64,000 nt of DNA from Eutreptiella sp. 'Long Island Sound 2002' (taxonomy: Eukaryota; Euglenozoa; Euglenophyceae; Eutreptiales; Eutreptiaceae), in assembly GCA_964036045.1 (NCBI GenBank), contig OZ038378.1:60499408-60563407 (forward strand). The letters are read 5' to 3'. Under the pieces are notes generated by a model that was not told where the DNA came from, ran no database searches, and saw only the letters and a program-made list of their open reading frames with translations. The position numbers were made by a program, and so were the translations under genes. Positions 1 through 10,262 of this stretch are shown piece by piece (position 1 is the stretch's first letter; each line of letters opens with the position of its first letter).

Positions 1-2
1 TG

Positions 3-2420
3 GTCAGCCCAACCCCGACCGACGTGTTGGTGGAGGAGGAGGAGGAGGAGGAGGAGGCAAAGAAAACGGAGGAGGAGAAGGGGAAGGAGAAGGACACCGA
101 GACTGCGGAGGCGGAGGGTGGGCGGAAGGGGGCAGAAGCGGGGGGCGGGGGGGTTGCCAAGCAACCGGAGGGGGTCACAACGAGGAGCCGAAGCACAACG
201 AAACGCCGACTGAGGGACACGGGGGCGGCGGAGGCCAAGCAACCGGAGGGGGTAACAACGAGGGGTCAAAAACGCCGAGCCACGGACACGGGGGCGGGGG
301 AGGAGGAGGGGCAACGGGCGGTGGTGGAGCGGCCGCATTTTGTTATGGGGAAGCACCTCCACATCGTGGAGTCCACGATTGGGGAAGGCCGGGGGGTGAA
401 AACGAAGGTGGATATTGCGGCGGACACCTGCCTGGGGAAGTACAAGGGGGAAAAGATTGAAGGGACGGCACCGGATTGCCTGACGGGTAGGGGGGATAAG
501 GTTTTGTGCATCAAGGGCGGGGGGGCAGATTCAAAGACTGGGAGGGGGGTTTGGGTGGACGGGGGTAAAAGGGGGAATATTTTTAGCCGTATCAACGCTC
601 GCCCTCGCCAGGAGGATTGCGACGTGATCATCCACCTGGATGACGGTACCCCCAGGGTTTGGACCCGGCGGGACGTGAAGGCGGGTACCGAGCTGGCCAT
701 GTTCTATGGCGTAAATTACCCGTTGCCCCCTTCGCCTCCACCTGCTGATGCTGCTGACCCTGATGAACCTGCTGCAGAAGGTTCCAACCAGCCAGTTCTA
801 ACCACCCAGAACATTCTTCCCAGCGCCTGTGCCCTGCCTGCAGGGCAACTGTATGCTGATGACGGGTCCCTGGTGGGTCGCCAGTATTTTTCTTCGAAGG
901 TGACCTACCCCAGCCAGGCCACCGTGACCCATGTTGATGGGGGGCAGTTTATTGTCAGGAAGGGGGACAGGGTGCGTCTGCTGTGGTCCGAGATGGGGGG
1001 GCCGAACTTGACACAGGTTGAAAGCCGGACCTGTTGTTTCAAGATGGACTGGCGGACGGGGAGGTTCGTCAGGCCGTTGACCACGGTCTGGGGTGACCAG
1101 GATTCTTTGGGGGGCGACTTCATCACGGCTGGGTCGCGACTTGCAGGCGTTTATCCTCCCTGGTTTTGTTACGAGTTCGAGGGGGCTGCTCCTGGGGGTG
1201 TCGTAGAAATGGTGTTTGTGGGTGGTAAGTGGGAGGTGATTTCGGTGCAGAATAGGAAGGACGTGTACGGCCAGACGGGTCAGTGGCTGCAGGTCGGAAT
1301 CGACCTCAGGGGGTATGATGCGGAATACCAAGGTGCAGCTCGTGGTATCCGCCAGAAGACATTTTTTGTCCGGGCAGAGAGGGCTATGGGTGTCGACAGC
1401 CGGTGGGGGGCGACGCTGGATTGGGCTGAGTGGCGGGCGGAGCACCTGGTAGCTCCGCCTGGCAAAAAAACGATCAAGACCCAGGACAAGTCCGTGTACG
1501 AGAGGGTGAAGGACACGGTATATGGGCATGTCCTTTGCAGGGTTAATGGTCATGCCATTAAGCTCGTCGACGGCGGTGGAGGGACTGGGGGAGGGATGGG
1601 CCACTGCATCTCGGTCATTGCCGAGTGCAGCAAGGATTCGAGGGGCAAGTCCAGCTGGTTTCTGCTGGTCTGGGAAGCTGGAGGCTTGGATTCGCCGAGG
1701 ATCAGGCGGATCTGTCAGGTGGTGGTGGACAGGGCGCTGGCTAAGATGCCTGATCTGCAGTCGCGGATCGAGCATTGGGGAAAGAGCTCGACCGTCAGCC
1801 CCCCCTGCGGCGTTGAGCCTGACGAGCCCAAGGCAAAGAGGGCTCGTGTCGATGGGAGTCCGTACCGTTGCACGTTTGCAACGGCAATTTTTTCTAAAGA
1901 GTTCATTCGTAGGGGGTCGTTGCCGGTGCAGGGAGCAGGTTTGAGGCAGCAGTTTGACGTTCGGGATCCAAGTTTTTGTTGGACAACTCTGTCCAAGTTT
2001 GTTGTTTGGGGGGGGAAATGGCAGATGAAGAGGTCTGTCCCCGTTCAGAAGGCGAAGGCTGAGGTGGAGGAGATGCTCAGCAAGGGCAATCCGACGCAGT
2101 GGCTCCTGCCACCAGAAAAGACCGTCCCCTATCTCCCCCTCGCTCTGGTCGACTCCGACCAGTGCACCCCCCCTTTCACCTTCTGTCGGCCCGACTCCAA
2201 GGGCCGACTCAGCAGTTTTGAAGCCTTCTGGGTCCCGAACGTCAATCAGAAGCGGCTTGCAGGGGGTAGGAACTTTCGGGAGGTGGAGCGGGAAACCGAA
2301 AAGGGGGGAACCACCCAAGTTGCATGGGTGGTCTATCTCCCCGATGAGACCGCCATTGGGTTGGAGGATCAGTGGGGGGGCTCGCGCGAGGGTTCCGGTA
2401 ACCCTAATTGGAAGCGCTAG
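3..2420 (+). CDS. SET-domain protein, 5' end outside window
   Basis: The frame is open from the window edge, so the 5' end may be missing; the first ATG in frame is at 345. Counting from codon 24, residues 1-105 are acidic/basic low complexity with a duplicated AKQPEGVTTR segment. Residues about 110-233 look like a SET domain: a GRG turn (122-124) in STIGEGRGVKTK, an LGKYKGE strand, NIFSRINAR in place of the usual RFINHS, and a closing RRDVKAGTEL...FYGVNY (Tyr228). SET domains transfer methyl groups from S-adenosylmethionine to lysines, usually of histones; the canonical NHxxxPNC motif is poorly kept, so activity is uncertain. Residues 235-798 match no family I recognise. The single long exon beside transposons allows either a host gene or element cargo. 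The fold call is fairly good; the substrate is unknown. Confidence 0.6.
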   Translation, partial: VSPTPTDVLVEEEEEEEEAKKTEEEKGKEKDTETAEAEGGRKGAEAGGGGVAKQPEGVTTRSRSTTKRRLRDTGAAEAKQPEGVTTRGQKRRATDTGAGEEEGQRAVVERPHFVMGKHLHIVESTIGEGRGVKTKVDIAADTCLGKYKGEKIEGTAPDCLTGRGDKVLCIKGGGADSKTGRGVWVDGGKRGNIFSRINARPRQEDCDVIIHLDDGTPRVWTRRDVKAGTELAMFYGVNYPLPPSPPPADAADPDEPAAEGSNQPVLTTQNILPSACALPAGQLYADDGSLVGRQYFSSKVTYPSQATVTHVDGGQFIVRKGDRVRLLWSEMGGPNLTQVESRTCCFKMDWRTGRFVRPLTTVWGDQDSLGGDFITAGSRLAGVYPPWFCYEFEGAAPGGVVEMVFVGGKWEVISVQNRKDVYGQTGQWLQVGIDLRGYDAEYQGAARGIRQKTFFVRAERAMGVDSRWGATLDWAEWRAEHLVAPPGKKTIKTQDKSVYERVKDTVYGHVLCRVNGHAIKLVDGGGGTGGGMGHCISVIAECSKDSRGKSSWFLLVWEAGGLDSPRIRRICQVVVDRALAKMPDLQSRIEHWGKSSTVSPPCGVEPDEPKAKRARVDGSPYRCTFATAIFSKEFIRRGSLPVQGAGLRQQFDVRDPSFCWTTLSKFVVWGGKWQMKRSVPVQKAKAEVEEMLSKGNPTQWLLPPEKTVPYLPLALVDSDQCTPPFTFCRPDSKGRLSSFEAFWVPNVNQKRLAGGRNFREVERETEKGGTTQVAWVVYLPDETAIGLEDQWGGSREGSGNPNWKR

Positions 2421-3689
2421 AAGTTTTTCTAGTGCTTGTATTGTGAAGTGGTTTGGGCAGTGAGATGATGGCGTGTGTAGTGGCAGAGCGCATCGCCGGA
2501 CCAAGACTGAGATCTGATCCCACGCATTGCAGGCTCCGCGATTTTCTTCTACGGCGGGGGGGTCAGCAGACTGCTGTTTGCTTGGCAAATTTTACCCTTG
2601 ATACCGGTTCCCGGACCCAGATATAATATTGAAAGGCCAGGCTCCATTGCATTCTGTTCCTTTCTCTGCGCGGTGAATTCTGTTTGACCTCCTACTGACC
2701 TCCTACCTGATACGCGCTTGTCTAGCCCTGTGACTTTCTCTTTGGCGCTATTGGGGTGTTTGTTCATTTTTTGGAGCCAAAGGGCACCGTATTTCGTCTC
2801 ATTTGACCTGATCTTGACCGGATCCCAGTGCTTACTTTCCATCTGGTTTCACCAGGTGAGACAGATTGCAGGTACAGGTACTGGTTTCTGTTACCGCAGG
2901 TGTTGTTACAACACGCTATTTTTTAGCCTCAAGAGTATTATTCAGATCTACCCCATTTCGTCTGATTTGACTGGTTTGACCGGACCGAACCCTTTTCCTT
3001 TGTCCAACCTTGAGAGTAATGGCTGATACAGGCTACAAAGACACCACAGGTACAGTGCGTTTGCGTCGTTTGCTTCTTAGTTGCGTGGGTGCGGTTAAGG
3101 GAACTCGAATTTTGAACCCAAATGGGTTCAAGAGAATTATACAGACCCAACCCACGTTGTAAGTGGGCGTGAACCTTGTTCCTGACCTTAAAAACAGGTC
3201 AGAAGGGACCTGGGAAACGGCGCTGGCCAATTAGTGCAGTTAAGGCAGCTACCGAGGCTAGGGGAAGGTACGTGACGCCACAGATGTGCGGATCCTGTGT
3301 GGTCACACCCCGGGAACCTCGAGTGCCAGAGGGTCCCCCTACAGGGGGGCGATAACCAAGCTACGGCACCCTCTGGCCCGAATCCCAGCCAGCGAGTTTT
3401 GTTTCCAGGTTACCGGCCAGTTTTTATGGTTTACCCCCACGTGCTTATAAGTGTCAGTTAGCGTTGTCGTCATCAGCCTGATTCTGACTCCCCATATGTT
3501 TCTCCCGTTTAACCCAAGTGTGAACAAATGCTAGTGGATCCTTGAAAATGATGTACTGGATTCGCACATTTTACTTGCTCAATCCTTCTGCTATTGATTT
3601 GTTTCGTTCCCTTGCCTGTCGTGCGTGGGCCTGTGAATGATTCATGATTCAATCACCAATTGAGTTGATGCCCGTCGTACATCAGACGC
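2421..3689. other. No gene recognised
   Basis: T/G-rich intergenic or 3' untranslated sequence after the SET frame. Several short splice-like motifs occur (for example a pyrimidine-AG before 2531), but no conserved frame, RNA gene or repeat is evident. Confidence 0.5.
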
Positions 3690-3990
3690 CCCAGTGTTCC
3701 CCCCTTTTACCCCTTTACTCCCCCCTACGCTCCCCCCCCCCGGGCCCTCCCAAACCTCCCCTCCAACCCCCCCAAGCCCCCCCACCCCTCTCCCCCCTAC
3801 GCCCCTCCAGCTTTTCCAACATCCTCCTCCCCCGCCCCCCCCCCCCCCGCACCCTCCTCCCATCCCGGGGCCCCCCCAATTCCCCCTCCAACCCCCCAAG
3901 CCCCCCAACCCTCCCCCCTCCCCTCCCTCCCCTCCCCCCCAGCTCAGCCCTCACCTCCCCCTCCACCCCCCCTCATCCCCCCGCATCCTT
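3690..3990 (+). repeat. Polypyrimidine (C-rich) tract
   Basis: About 300 bases that are nearly all C with scattered T and A, so the complementary strand is almost pure purine with G-runs. Such a tract can form triplex or G-quadruplex structures. Pro-rich and Gly-rich reading frames here are composition artefacts. It lies directly before the 53-bp minisatellite. Confidence 0.85.
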
Positions 3991-4020
3991 CAAGGCTGGG
4001 GAGGGCAATGTCTTGCCATA

Positions 4021-5640
4021 CAGGAGTCAGACGGTAACCTATCAAGTTCGTGCATCAGAGGCCCCGGGTGAATCAATAGTCAGGGGGTAGCCTATCAAGT
4101 TCGTGCATCAGAGGCCCTTGGTGACTCAATAGTCAGGGGGTAGCCTATCAAGTTCGTGCATCAGAGGCCCCCGGTAAATGAACAGTCAGGGGGTAGCCTA
4201 TCAAGTTCGTGCATCAGAGGCCCCTGGTAAGTCAATAGTCAGGGGGTGGCCTATCAAGTTCGTGCATCAGAGGCCCCTGGTAAATCAATAATCAGGGGGT
4301 AGCCTATCAAGTTCGTGCATCAGAGGCCCCAGGTAGATCAATAGTCAGGGGGTAGCCTATCAAGTTCGTGCATCAGAGGCCCTTGTTGACTCCATAATCA
4401 GGGGGTAGCCTATCAAGTTCGTGCATCAGAGGCCCCCGGTAAATCAATAATCAGGGGGTAGCCTATCAAGTTCGTGCATCAGAGGCCCGTGGTAAATCAA
4501 TAGTCAGAGGGTAGCCTATCAGGTTCGTGCATCAGAGGCCCTGGTAAATCAATAGTCAGGGGGTGGCCTATCAAGTTCGTGCATCAGAGGGCCCCAGTAA
4601 ATGAACAGTCAGGGGGTAGCCTATCAAGTTCGTGCATCAGAGGCCCCCAGTAAATGAACAGTCCGGGGGTAGCCTATCAAGTTCGTGCATCAGAGGCCCC
4701 TGGTAAGTCAATAGTCAGGGGGTGGCCTATCAAGTTCGTGCATCAGAGGCCCCCAGTAAATGAACAGTCAGGGGGTAGCCTATCAAGTTCGTGCATCAGA
4801 GGCCCCTGGTAAATCAATAGTCAGGGGGTGGCCTATCAAGTTCGTGCATCAGAGGCCCCCAGTAAATGAACAGTCAGGGGGTAGCCTATCAAGTTCGTGC
4901 ATCAGAGGCCCCTGGTAAGTGAATAGTCAGGGGGTGGCCTATCAAGTTCGTGCATCAGAGGCCCACAGTAAATGAACAGTCAGGGGGTAGCCTATCAAGT
5001 TCGTGCATCAGAGGCCCCTGGTAAGTGAATAGTCAGGGGGTGGCCTATCAAGTTCGTGCATCAGAGGCCCCCAGTAAATGAACAGTCAGGGGGTAGCCTA
5101 TCAAGTTCGTGCATCAGAGGCCCTTGGTAAATCAATAGTCAGGGGGTGGCCTATCAAGTTCGTGCATCAGAGGCCCCTGGAAAATCAATAATCAGGGGGT
5201 AGCCTATCAAGTTCGTGCATCAGAGGCCCCATGTAGATCAATAGTCAGGGGGTAGCCTATCAAGTTCGTGCATCAGAGGCCCTTGTTGACTCCATAATCA
5301 GGGGGTAGCCTATCAAGTTCGTGCATCAGAGCCCCCCGGTAAATCAATAATCAGGGGGTGGCCTATCAAGTTCGTGCATCAGAGGCCCTGGGTAAATCAA
5401 TAGTCAGAGGGTAGCCTATCAAGTTCGTGCATCAGAGGCCCTGGTAAATCAATAGTCAGGGGGTGGCCTATCAAGTTCGTGCATCAGAGGCCCCCAGTAA
5501 ATGAACAGTCAGGGGGTAGCCTATCAAGTTCGTGCATCAGAGGCCCTTGGTAAACCAAGAGTCAGGGGGTACCCTATCAAGTTCGTGCATCAGAGGACCT
5601 TTGTGAATCAATAATGGGGGTTAGCCTCTCACGTTCATCT
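4021..5640 (+). repeat. 53-bp minisatellite, about 30 copies
   Basis: Direct tandem repeat with a constant period of 53 (cctatcaag at 4038, 4091, 4144 and so on to 5573). Each unit has a near-invariant part (GCCTATCAAGTTCGTGCATC plus AGAGG) and a variable part resembling cccTGGTAAATCAATAGTCAGGGGGT. Variants alternate in blocks, indicating higher-order duplication. The last unit (5600-5640) is degenerate and contains the ATG of the MULE frame. Confidence 0.95.
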
Positions 5641-8339
5641 CTCGTTGTAGACATGTCCATCTTAATGCTTTTGCTCTGCGCAATCTGCGATGTCGGCTGG
5701 AGCCTTGTGGGGCTGACCATAGTCCTTTGTGGCCTCGTTTGGGCCGCTGTTGTTCTCTCCCTTCTCCATCGGAGGCATCGTAGACACCACCAACGGCGGC
5801 GAAGACGCTCACCGTGTCAACTACTCCACAAGGAACGATGTGCGAGGAAGGAGATCCCCATTTTCGTGGCACTCCCCGACAGAACCCTCGTTCTGTGTGT
5901 GCCTAAGGATATCAGTGAGGCTGCCATCTCAGATCTGGTGAGGATCATCACTGGTGTGCCCGTTCATGATCAGCGAATTTGTAGAGTTTCACGCAGAACC
6001 GGTGACTGGGTCCGTAACGAACGGGTTCTTGTCCTGTTTCGTCTCCGCGGTGGTGTTGCATGGAACTGCATCCCGCTGCAGGATCAAACCGCAGACTTCC
6101 TTCGAACCAACTTTTGGTCCCTCCACACGTCCATGGGCCACCCTACCCCCGCCCAGATGACCTTGCTTTTTGAGGGTGTATATGACGATCCATTTTGTGC
6201 GACCTTGAGATCTGTTTCTTCATCAATGTTGGACAACGTCAAAACAGAACCCGCGGAAGTGGCAGTTTCATCCAGACCTGCCCCCGTAAGAAACCCCCCT
6301 GCCATCCTATCTCCAACCCCGGCATCTGACTCGGGACCCACGGAATCTACGGATCCGGCCCCCTTAATTAAGCATGAGTTTAGTGCCGCCCAGTCACCGC
6401 GTTCTGATCCTAAACCTCATCTCGACATCCCCCCCCGCAAACGCGTGAAACGCGAAGCCCATTGTCCCTCCGAGCACTCCCCCCGACGTGGAGACGAGGT
6501 TGGCTGCACCTTCCGGTCCCACACCGAAGCTGTTGCATACCTGAATAAGATTCGGGGGGAGTTGGCAATACATAACAGCGTTACCAGCAAGTCTGCAGGG
6601 GGGAGTAATTGGGCACGTATTGGTTGTCGCATTTGGGGACGCCTAAAACAACACGGGCCCCTAAAGGAGACCAGTAGAGCACGCCCAGAAAAGCATCCCC
6701 GGCCTCTCACGAAGTCTGATTTTTGTCCATATGGTGCAACGCTAACCCATGATGCTGGCACGGGCCTGTGGAAGCTAACCGAGTGTAATTGGGACCACTC
6801 TGACCATTGGTGGCCTGACGAGGAGGAGGCCCCCCCACTGGACAAATCAGCCCTCCCTGATGAGCTCTGGCACGACATTGAGCGGGCGTATGAGCACCGT
6901 GAAATGCCGGGGCAAATTCTTATAAATTTGAGGAAGAAATATAGCGAGGACGCGTACCCAGCAATCAAAGGGTTTTCAACCCAGCACATCGAAAATTTTT
7001 TCAAGTCCATCGAACGCAAGATGGGCCCAAATGATCTTGCACGTTTGATTAACCACCTGAAAATGCTCAAACAGGCAGATCCTGCCTGCTATTTCAATCA
7101 TGAAGCCCCTGACCCAGTCACTGGTGTTGTACGAAGATGGTTTTTTATGACGCCAGAGCAAGTAAAAAACGCCAGAAAATATGCACAAGTCATTTTTGAA
7201 GACAACACGTACAAATCGAATCGGTACGGCGAGGCATTGGCCCTGTTTTGCGGTATCAACGAACATGGCCAAACCCTTCTCCTGGCTCAGGGCTGCATGC
7301 CAAGCAGTGAAAATGCAGAGGATTATGAGTGGCTCTGGCAGGAGTGGATAAAGGCAACCGGTTATGCACCCCGCGTTTTGTTCAGTGATGCTGCATACGC
7401 CCTCTTGGGGTCCGTTCCCAGGGTTTTCCCCCCGGACCGAACTGCTCACTTCCTCTGCCTTTTTCACATTTACAAAAATCTTACCGAAAACTGCCGAAAC
7501 TCCCTCGAGCAACACGATTTCACTGCTCTTGAGAGCGCCATCCGACAGGTTCAGGAGTGCCCAGATAAGGACTTTGCTGATATTCTCTGGCGCAAAATTC
7601 TGGAGGACCCCCGCTGGAAAACTGTCAAGGACTACCTTGGAGTCAGATCCCCCCTACATCGTCTTGACCGTTGGTGTGTTGCATGGCAGGTAGAAGTTTT
7701 TACCTTCGGCTGCAAGTCCACACAGAGGGCTGAGTCTTTGAATTGCCGCATAAAGCGCCACCTAACCACAAGAAAAGGTTACTACCACATTTTTTTATCT
7801 GTTTTGCACTTGCTCTCCAAGGAGGGCTATAAGCTTGAATATACTGAAATGGTGAATCAGCGGCACGCCAATCACCAAATAGCTAACCAGACCTTCCCAT
7901 TCTATGTCAAGTTCGTTTCAGGCAAGGTGACAAGCTGGGCGTTTGATAGAATGCTCCAGCAGATGAATGCTTCAACTGCGTACCTCGTGTATGAGTATGA
8001 CATGTCCAGGGAGGCCCAATATATAGTTGCTAACAGGGCGGCACCCTTATGGAACTATGATCGACAGTGTCACGATTCACTTGAGACGGAGTTGGTAGAC
8101 CTACCTAGATTCTGTGCGATCTCCAATCGTGTGCACCAAATCCAAGGCAAAAATATAGTTTATGAGGTAAAGCGAAGTGAATCCAGCTGCACTTCGCGTT
8201 ACATGAACTGTCCACATTATGTTTGTCTGCTCGAGCCATTGGCTGAGGATGGTGCCTATACGAAGTTTTGGTGTAGTTGTGGACTTGCTGTCCGAGTCGG
8301 GCATCCATGTCGTCACTATTTTGCTGTTTTGCATCATCG
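5614..8339 (+). CDS. MULE-type transposase with FAR1-like zinc finger, DDE and SWIM domains (main exon)
   Basis: A DNA-transposon transposase (Mutator/MULE superfamily, FAR1/FHY3 style), acting in the nucleus on its own terminal repeats. Residues 13-50 are hydrophobic, followed by an Arg/His-rich run; this N-terminus may be spurious because the first ATG lies in the minisatellite. A Pro/Ser-rich segment with KRVKRE-like basic residues (about 270) precedes a WRKY-GCM1/FAR1-like C2H2 region (CPYGATLTH...W...CNWDHSDH). The RNase-H core shows D530 (FEDNTYKSN), D592 (LFSDAAY), a CLFH motif, and E707 (QRAESLN). The SWIM finger is C887xC889...C899RH901. There is no internal stop, so this copy may be recently active. 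The frame ends at a TGA that overlaps a plausible donor (CG|GTGATC), so translation probably continues after splicing. Confidence 0.88.
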
Positions 8340-8426
8340 GTGATCTTCAGTCGGCTTCCATCTTGGGTTGTTCAATCCAATTTTTATTTTAAAACAATTT
8401 CAGACTGCAACTCAGGTCCTTGTCAG
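8340..8426 (+). other. Candidate MULE intron
   Basis: Donor GTGATC at 8340 falls just after codon position 2 of the His-His-Arg end. The acceptor at 8425-8426 (TTGTCAG) restores the frame of the downstream 730-base open stretch. A stronger-looking acceptor, TTTCAG at 8403, gives a different frame. RNA is needed to choose; the intron itself is inferred. Confidence 0.45.
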
Positions 8427-9159
8427 TGCCAAATGCAGCAGCCAACGCCTCCCCCTACCCACAGTGCAGGTACCCGTGGCAATCCATGCTACAGACGATG
8501 ACATTATATTGACCGACATCTCCTCGTGGGCTGATTTGCCAGCCAGAACGAAACGCGAGCAGATTGTCCGCTCCCTTGGGAACCTGCAGTCCCGGATGCG
8601 TCAATATATAAATAATGTGGATCGAGTGGCAACTCATCTTTCCGACCAGGGACAGGATGCAGGGGCCTTTCTCGAAGAAGAGGAGAGGCTACTGAACCAA
8701 TTTGTGGACATGCGAGCCTCCTCCACACAGGTCCATGTGGCTGGTGCACAAGCACCACGACCTGTTCCCCCGCCGGTGGCCGCCAAGCGAACCGTGCAGC
8801 CAACTGTCAGGAAGGCCGCTAAGCGAGGGGATGGTCCAAAGGGTGCTACAAAGGGAAGAGGTAGGGGTCAGGGTAGGGGTAGCGGTCCGCCGATGAAGGA
8901 AGAGCTGAATGCTGCCCTTGAGCTTTCAGATGCGCTAACCACCGTGAATCAGGCTCCTGGGGGCCTGAGTGCGCAGCAGGCCGCGTATAATGATCAATTG
9001 CATGCACACATTCACAATATGGTTGACTCGGCTGACTCGGTTGATACTCGCTTGGCTCAGTTGTATGCTCGGGCTGCATGTGGGGAACAACTTTCGCCAG
9101 CTGAGTTGCATCAGTGTAAGCAGCTTTGGGAGTGGCGGGCTCAAGTGTCGAAGAACTAA
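8427..9159 (+). CDS. MULE transposase C-terminal exon, or a second small protein
   Basis: Open frame of about 243 codons directly behind the transposase. It has a helical segment with heptad-like spacing (ARTKREQIVRSLGNLQSRMR and following), then a Pro/Lys/Arg-rich linker with GRGRGQGRGSG repeats, and a helical tail ending VSKN. I see no known domain. FAR1-like transposases often carry basic and coiled-coil tails after SWIM, so I read this as the spliced C-terminus, giving a protein of about 1,150 residues. It could instead be an independent element protein, since an upstream frame without ATG starts at 8368. Confidence 0.5.
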
Positions 9160-9462
9160 GGACATTTCAAATTTCAAGTCTGAGTTTATGTTCCATGCCT
9201 TCACGGTTCGCCTGTGTAAGGTTGGGTTATGCCTCCATGGCCCCCAGTTTTGAGCTACGGCTCCACAATGTATACTACTTTCATCATCGGGAAGCACATC
9301 TCTTGCACATTGTTTCACACATTCTTTTGCACATTGCACAAAAAAAGATGGAACAATGCTTTCTTCGTGCCAAGTGTGCAAGGGTAGGTGAGGGACGGAA
9401 TTTCCAGTGACAACAATAGTGTGCAAGTCGATGGTTGGATCGGTGGGGGGACACTTGTGTGT
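9160..9462. other. Probable MULE 3' untranslated region
   Basis: A/T-rich run after the stop codon, with repeats of a TTGCACAT(T) motif at 9302-9342. No gene is seen. Confidence 0.4.
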
Positions 9463-10262
9463 GAGTAGGAGGGAGTTGAAAATGAGTAGGAGGGAGTGGA
9501 TTTTCACTTGTAGGGAGTTGAAAATGAGCAGGGGGGAGTTGAAAATGAGCAGCAGGAAGATGAAAATGAGTAGGAGGGCGTGGATTTTCACTTGGAAGGA
9601 GTTGAAAATGAGCAGGGGGGAGTTGAAAATGAGTAGGAGGGAGTTGAAAATGAGTAGGAGGGAGTGGATTTTCACTTGGGGGGAGTTGAAAATGAGTAGG
9701 AGGGAGTTGAAAATGAGTAGGAGGGAGTGGATTTTCACTTGGAGGGAGTTGAAAATGAGCAGGGGGGAGTTGAAAATGAGTAGGAGGGAGTTGAAAATGA
9801 GTAGGAGGGAGTGGATTTTCACTTGGAGGGAGTTGAAAATGAGTAGGAGGGAGTTGAAAATGAGTAGGAGGGAGTGGATTTTCACTTGGAGGGAGTTGAA
9901 AATGAGCAGGGGGGAGTTGAAAATGAGTAGGAGGGAGTTGAAAATGAGTAGGAGGGAGTGGATTTTCACTTGGAGGGAGTTGAAAATGAGCAGGGGGGAG
10001 TTGAAAATGAGTAGGAGGGAGTGGATTTTCACTTGGAGGGAGTTGAAAATGAGCAGGGGGGAGTTGAAAATGAGTAGGAGGGAGTTGAAAATGAGTAGGA
10101 GGGAGTGGATTTTCACTTGGAGGGAGTTGAAAATGAGCAGGGGGGAGTTGAAAATGAGTAGGAGGGAGTGGATTTTGACTTGGAGGGAGTTGAAAATGAG
10201 CAGGGGGGAGTTGAAAATGAGTAGGAGGGAGTTGAAAATGAGTAGGAGGGAGTGGATTTACC
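9463..10262 (+). repeat. 21-bp minisatellite, about 38 units in higher-order blocks
   Basis: All units are 21 bp and of three types: gagttgaaaatgagtaggagg, its variant with gagcaggggg, and gagtggattttcacttggagg. They are arranged in recurring 3-4 unit blocks. Because 21 is divisible by 3, the array stays open in several frames on both strands; those frames are not genes. It ends the MULE region as the 53-bp array begins it. Confidence 0.95.

Noticed and set aside
798-2588. 596-codon antisense frame opposite the SET gene
   Set aside because: It mirrors GC-rich codon use of the plus-strand gene and shows no domain; the SET motifs decide the strand.
3642-4090. Gly-rich and Pro-rich proteins across 3642-4090
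   Set aside because: Produced by the C-homopolymer-like tract on either strand; no independent coding evidence.
4021-5640. CRISPR-like look of a conserved block alternating with a variable block
   Set aside because: Period is a strict 53, the variable parts are recurrent variants of one sequence rather than unique spacers, no cas genes are present, and the genome is eukaryotic. It is a minisatellite.
5650-5765. Membrane protein suggested by the hydrophobic N-terminus of the MULE frame
   Set aside because: The segment directly follows the minisatellite start codon and precedes a nuclear transposase; more likely untranslated or misassigned 5' sequence.
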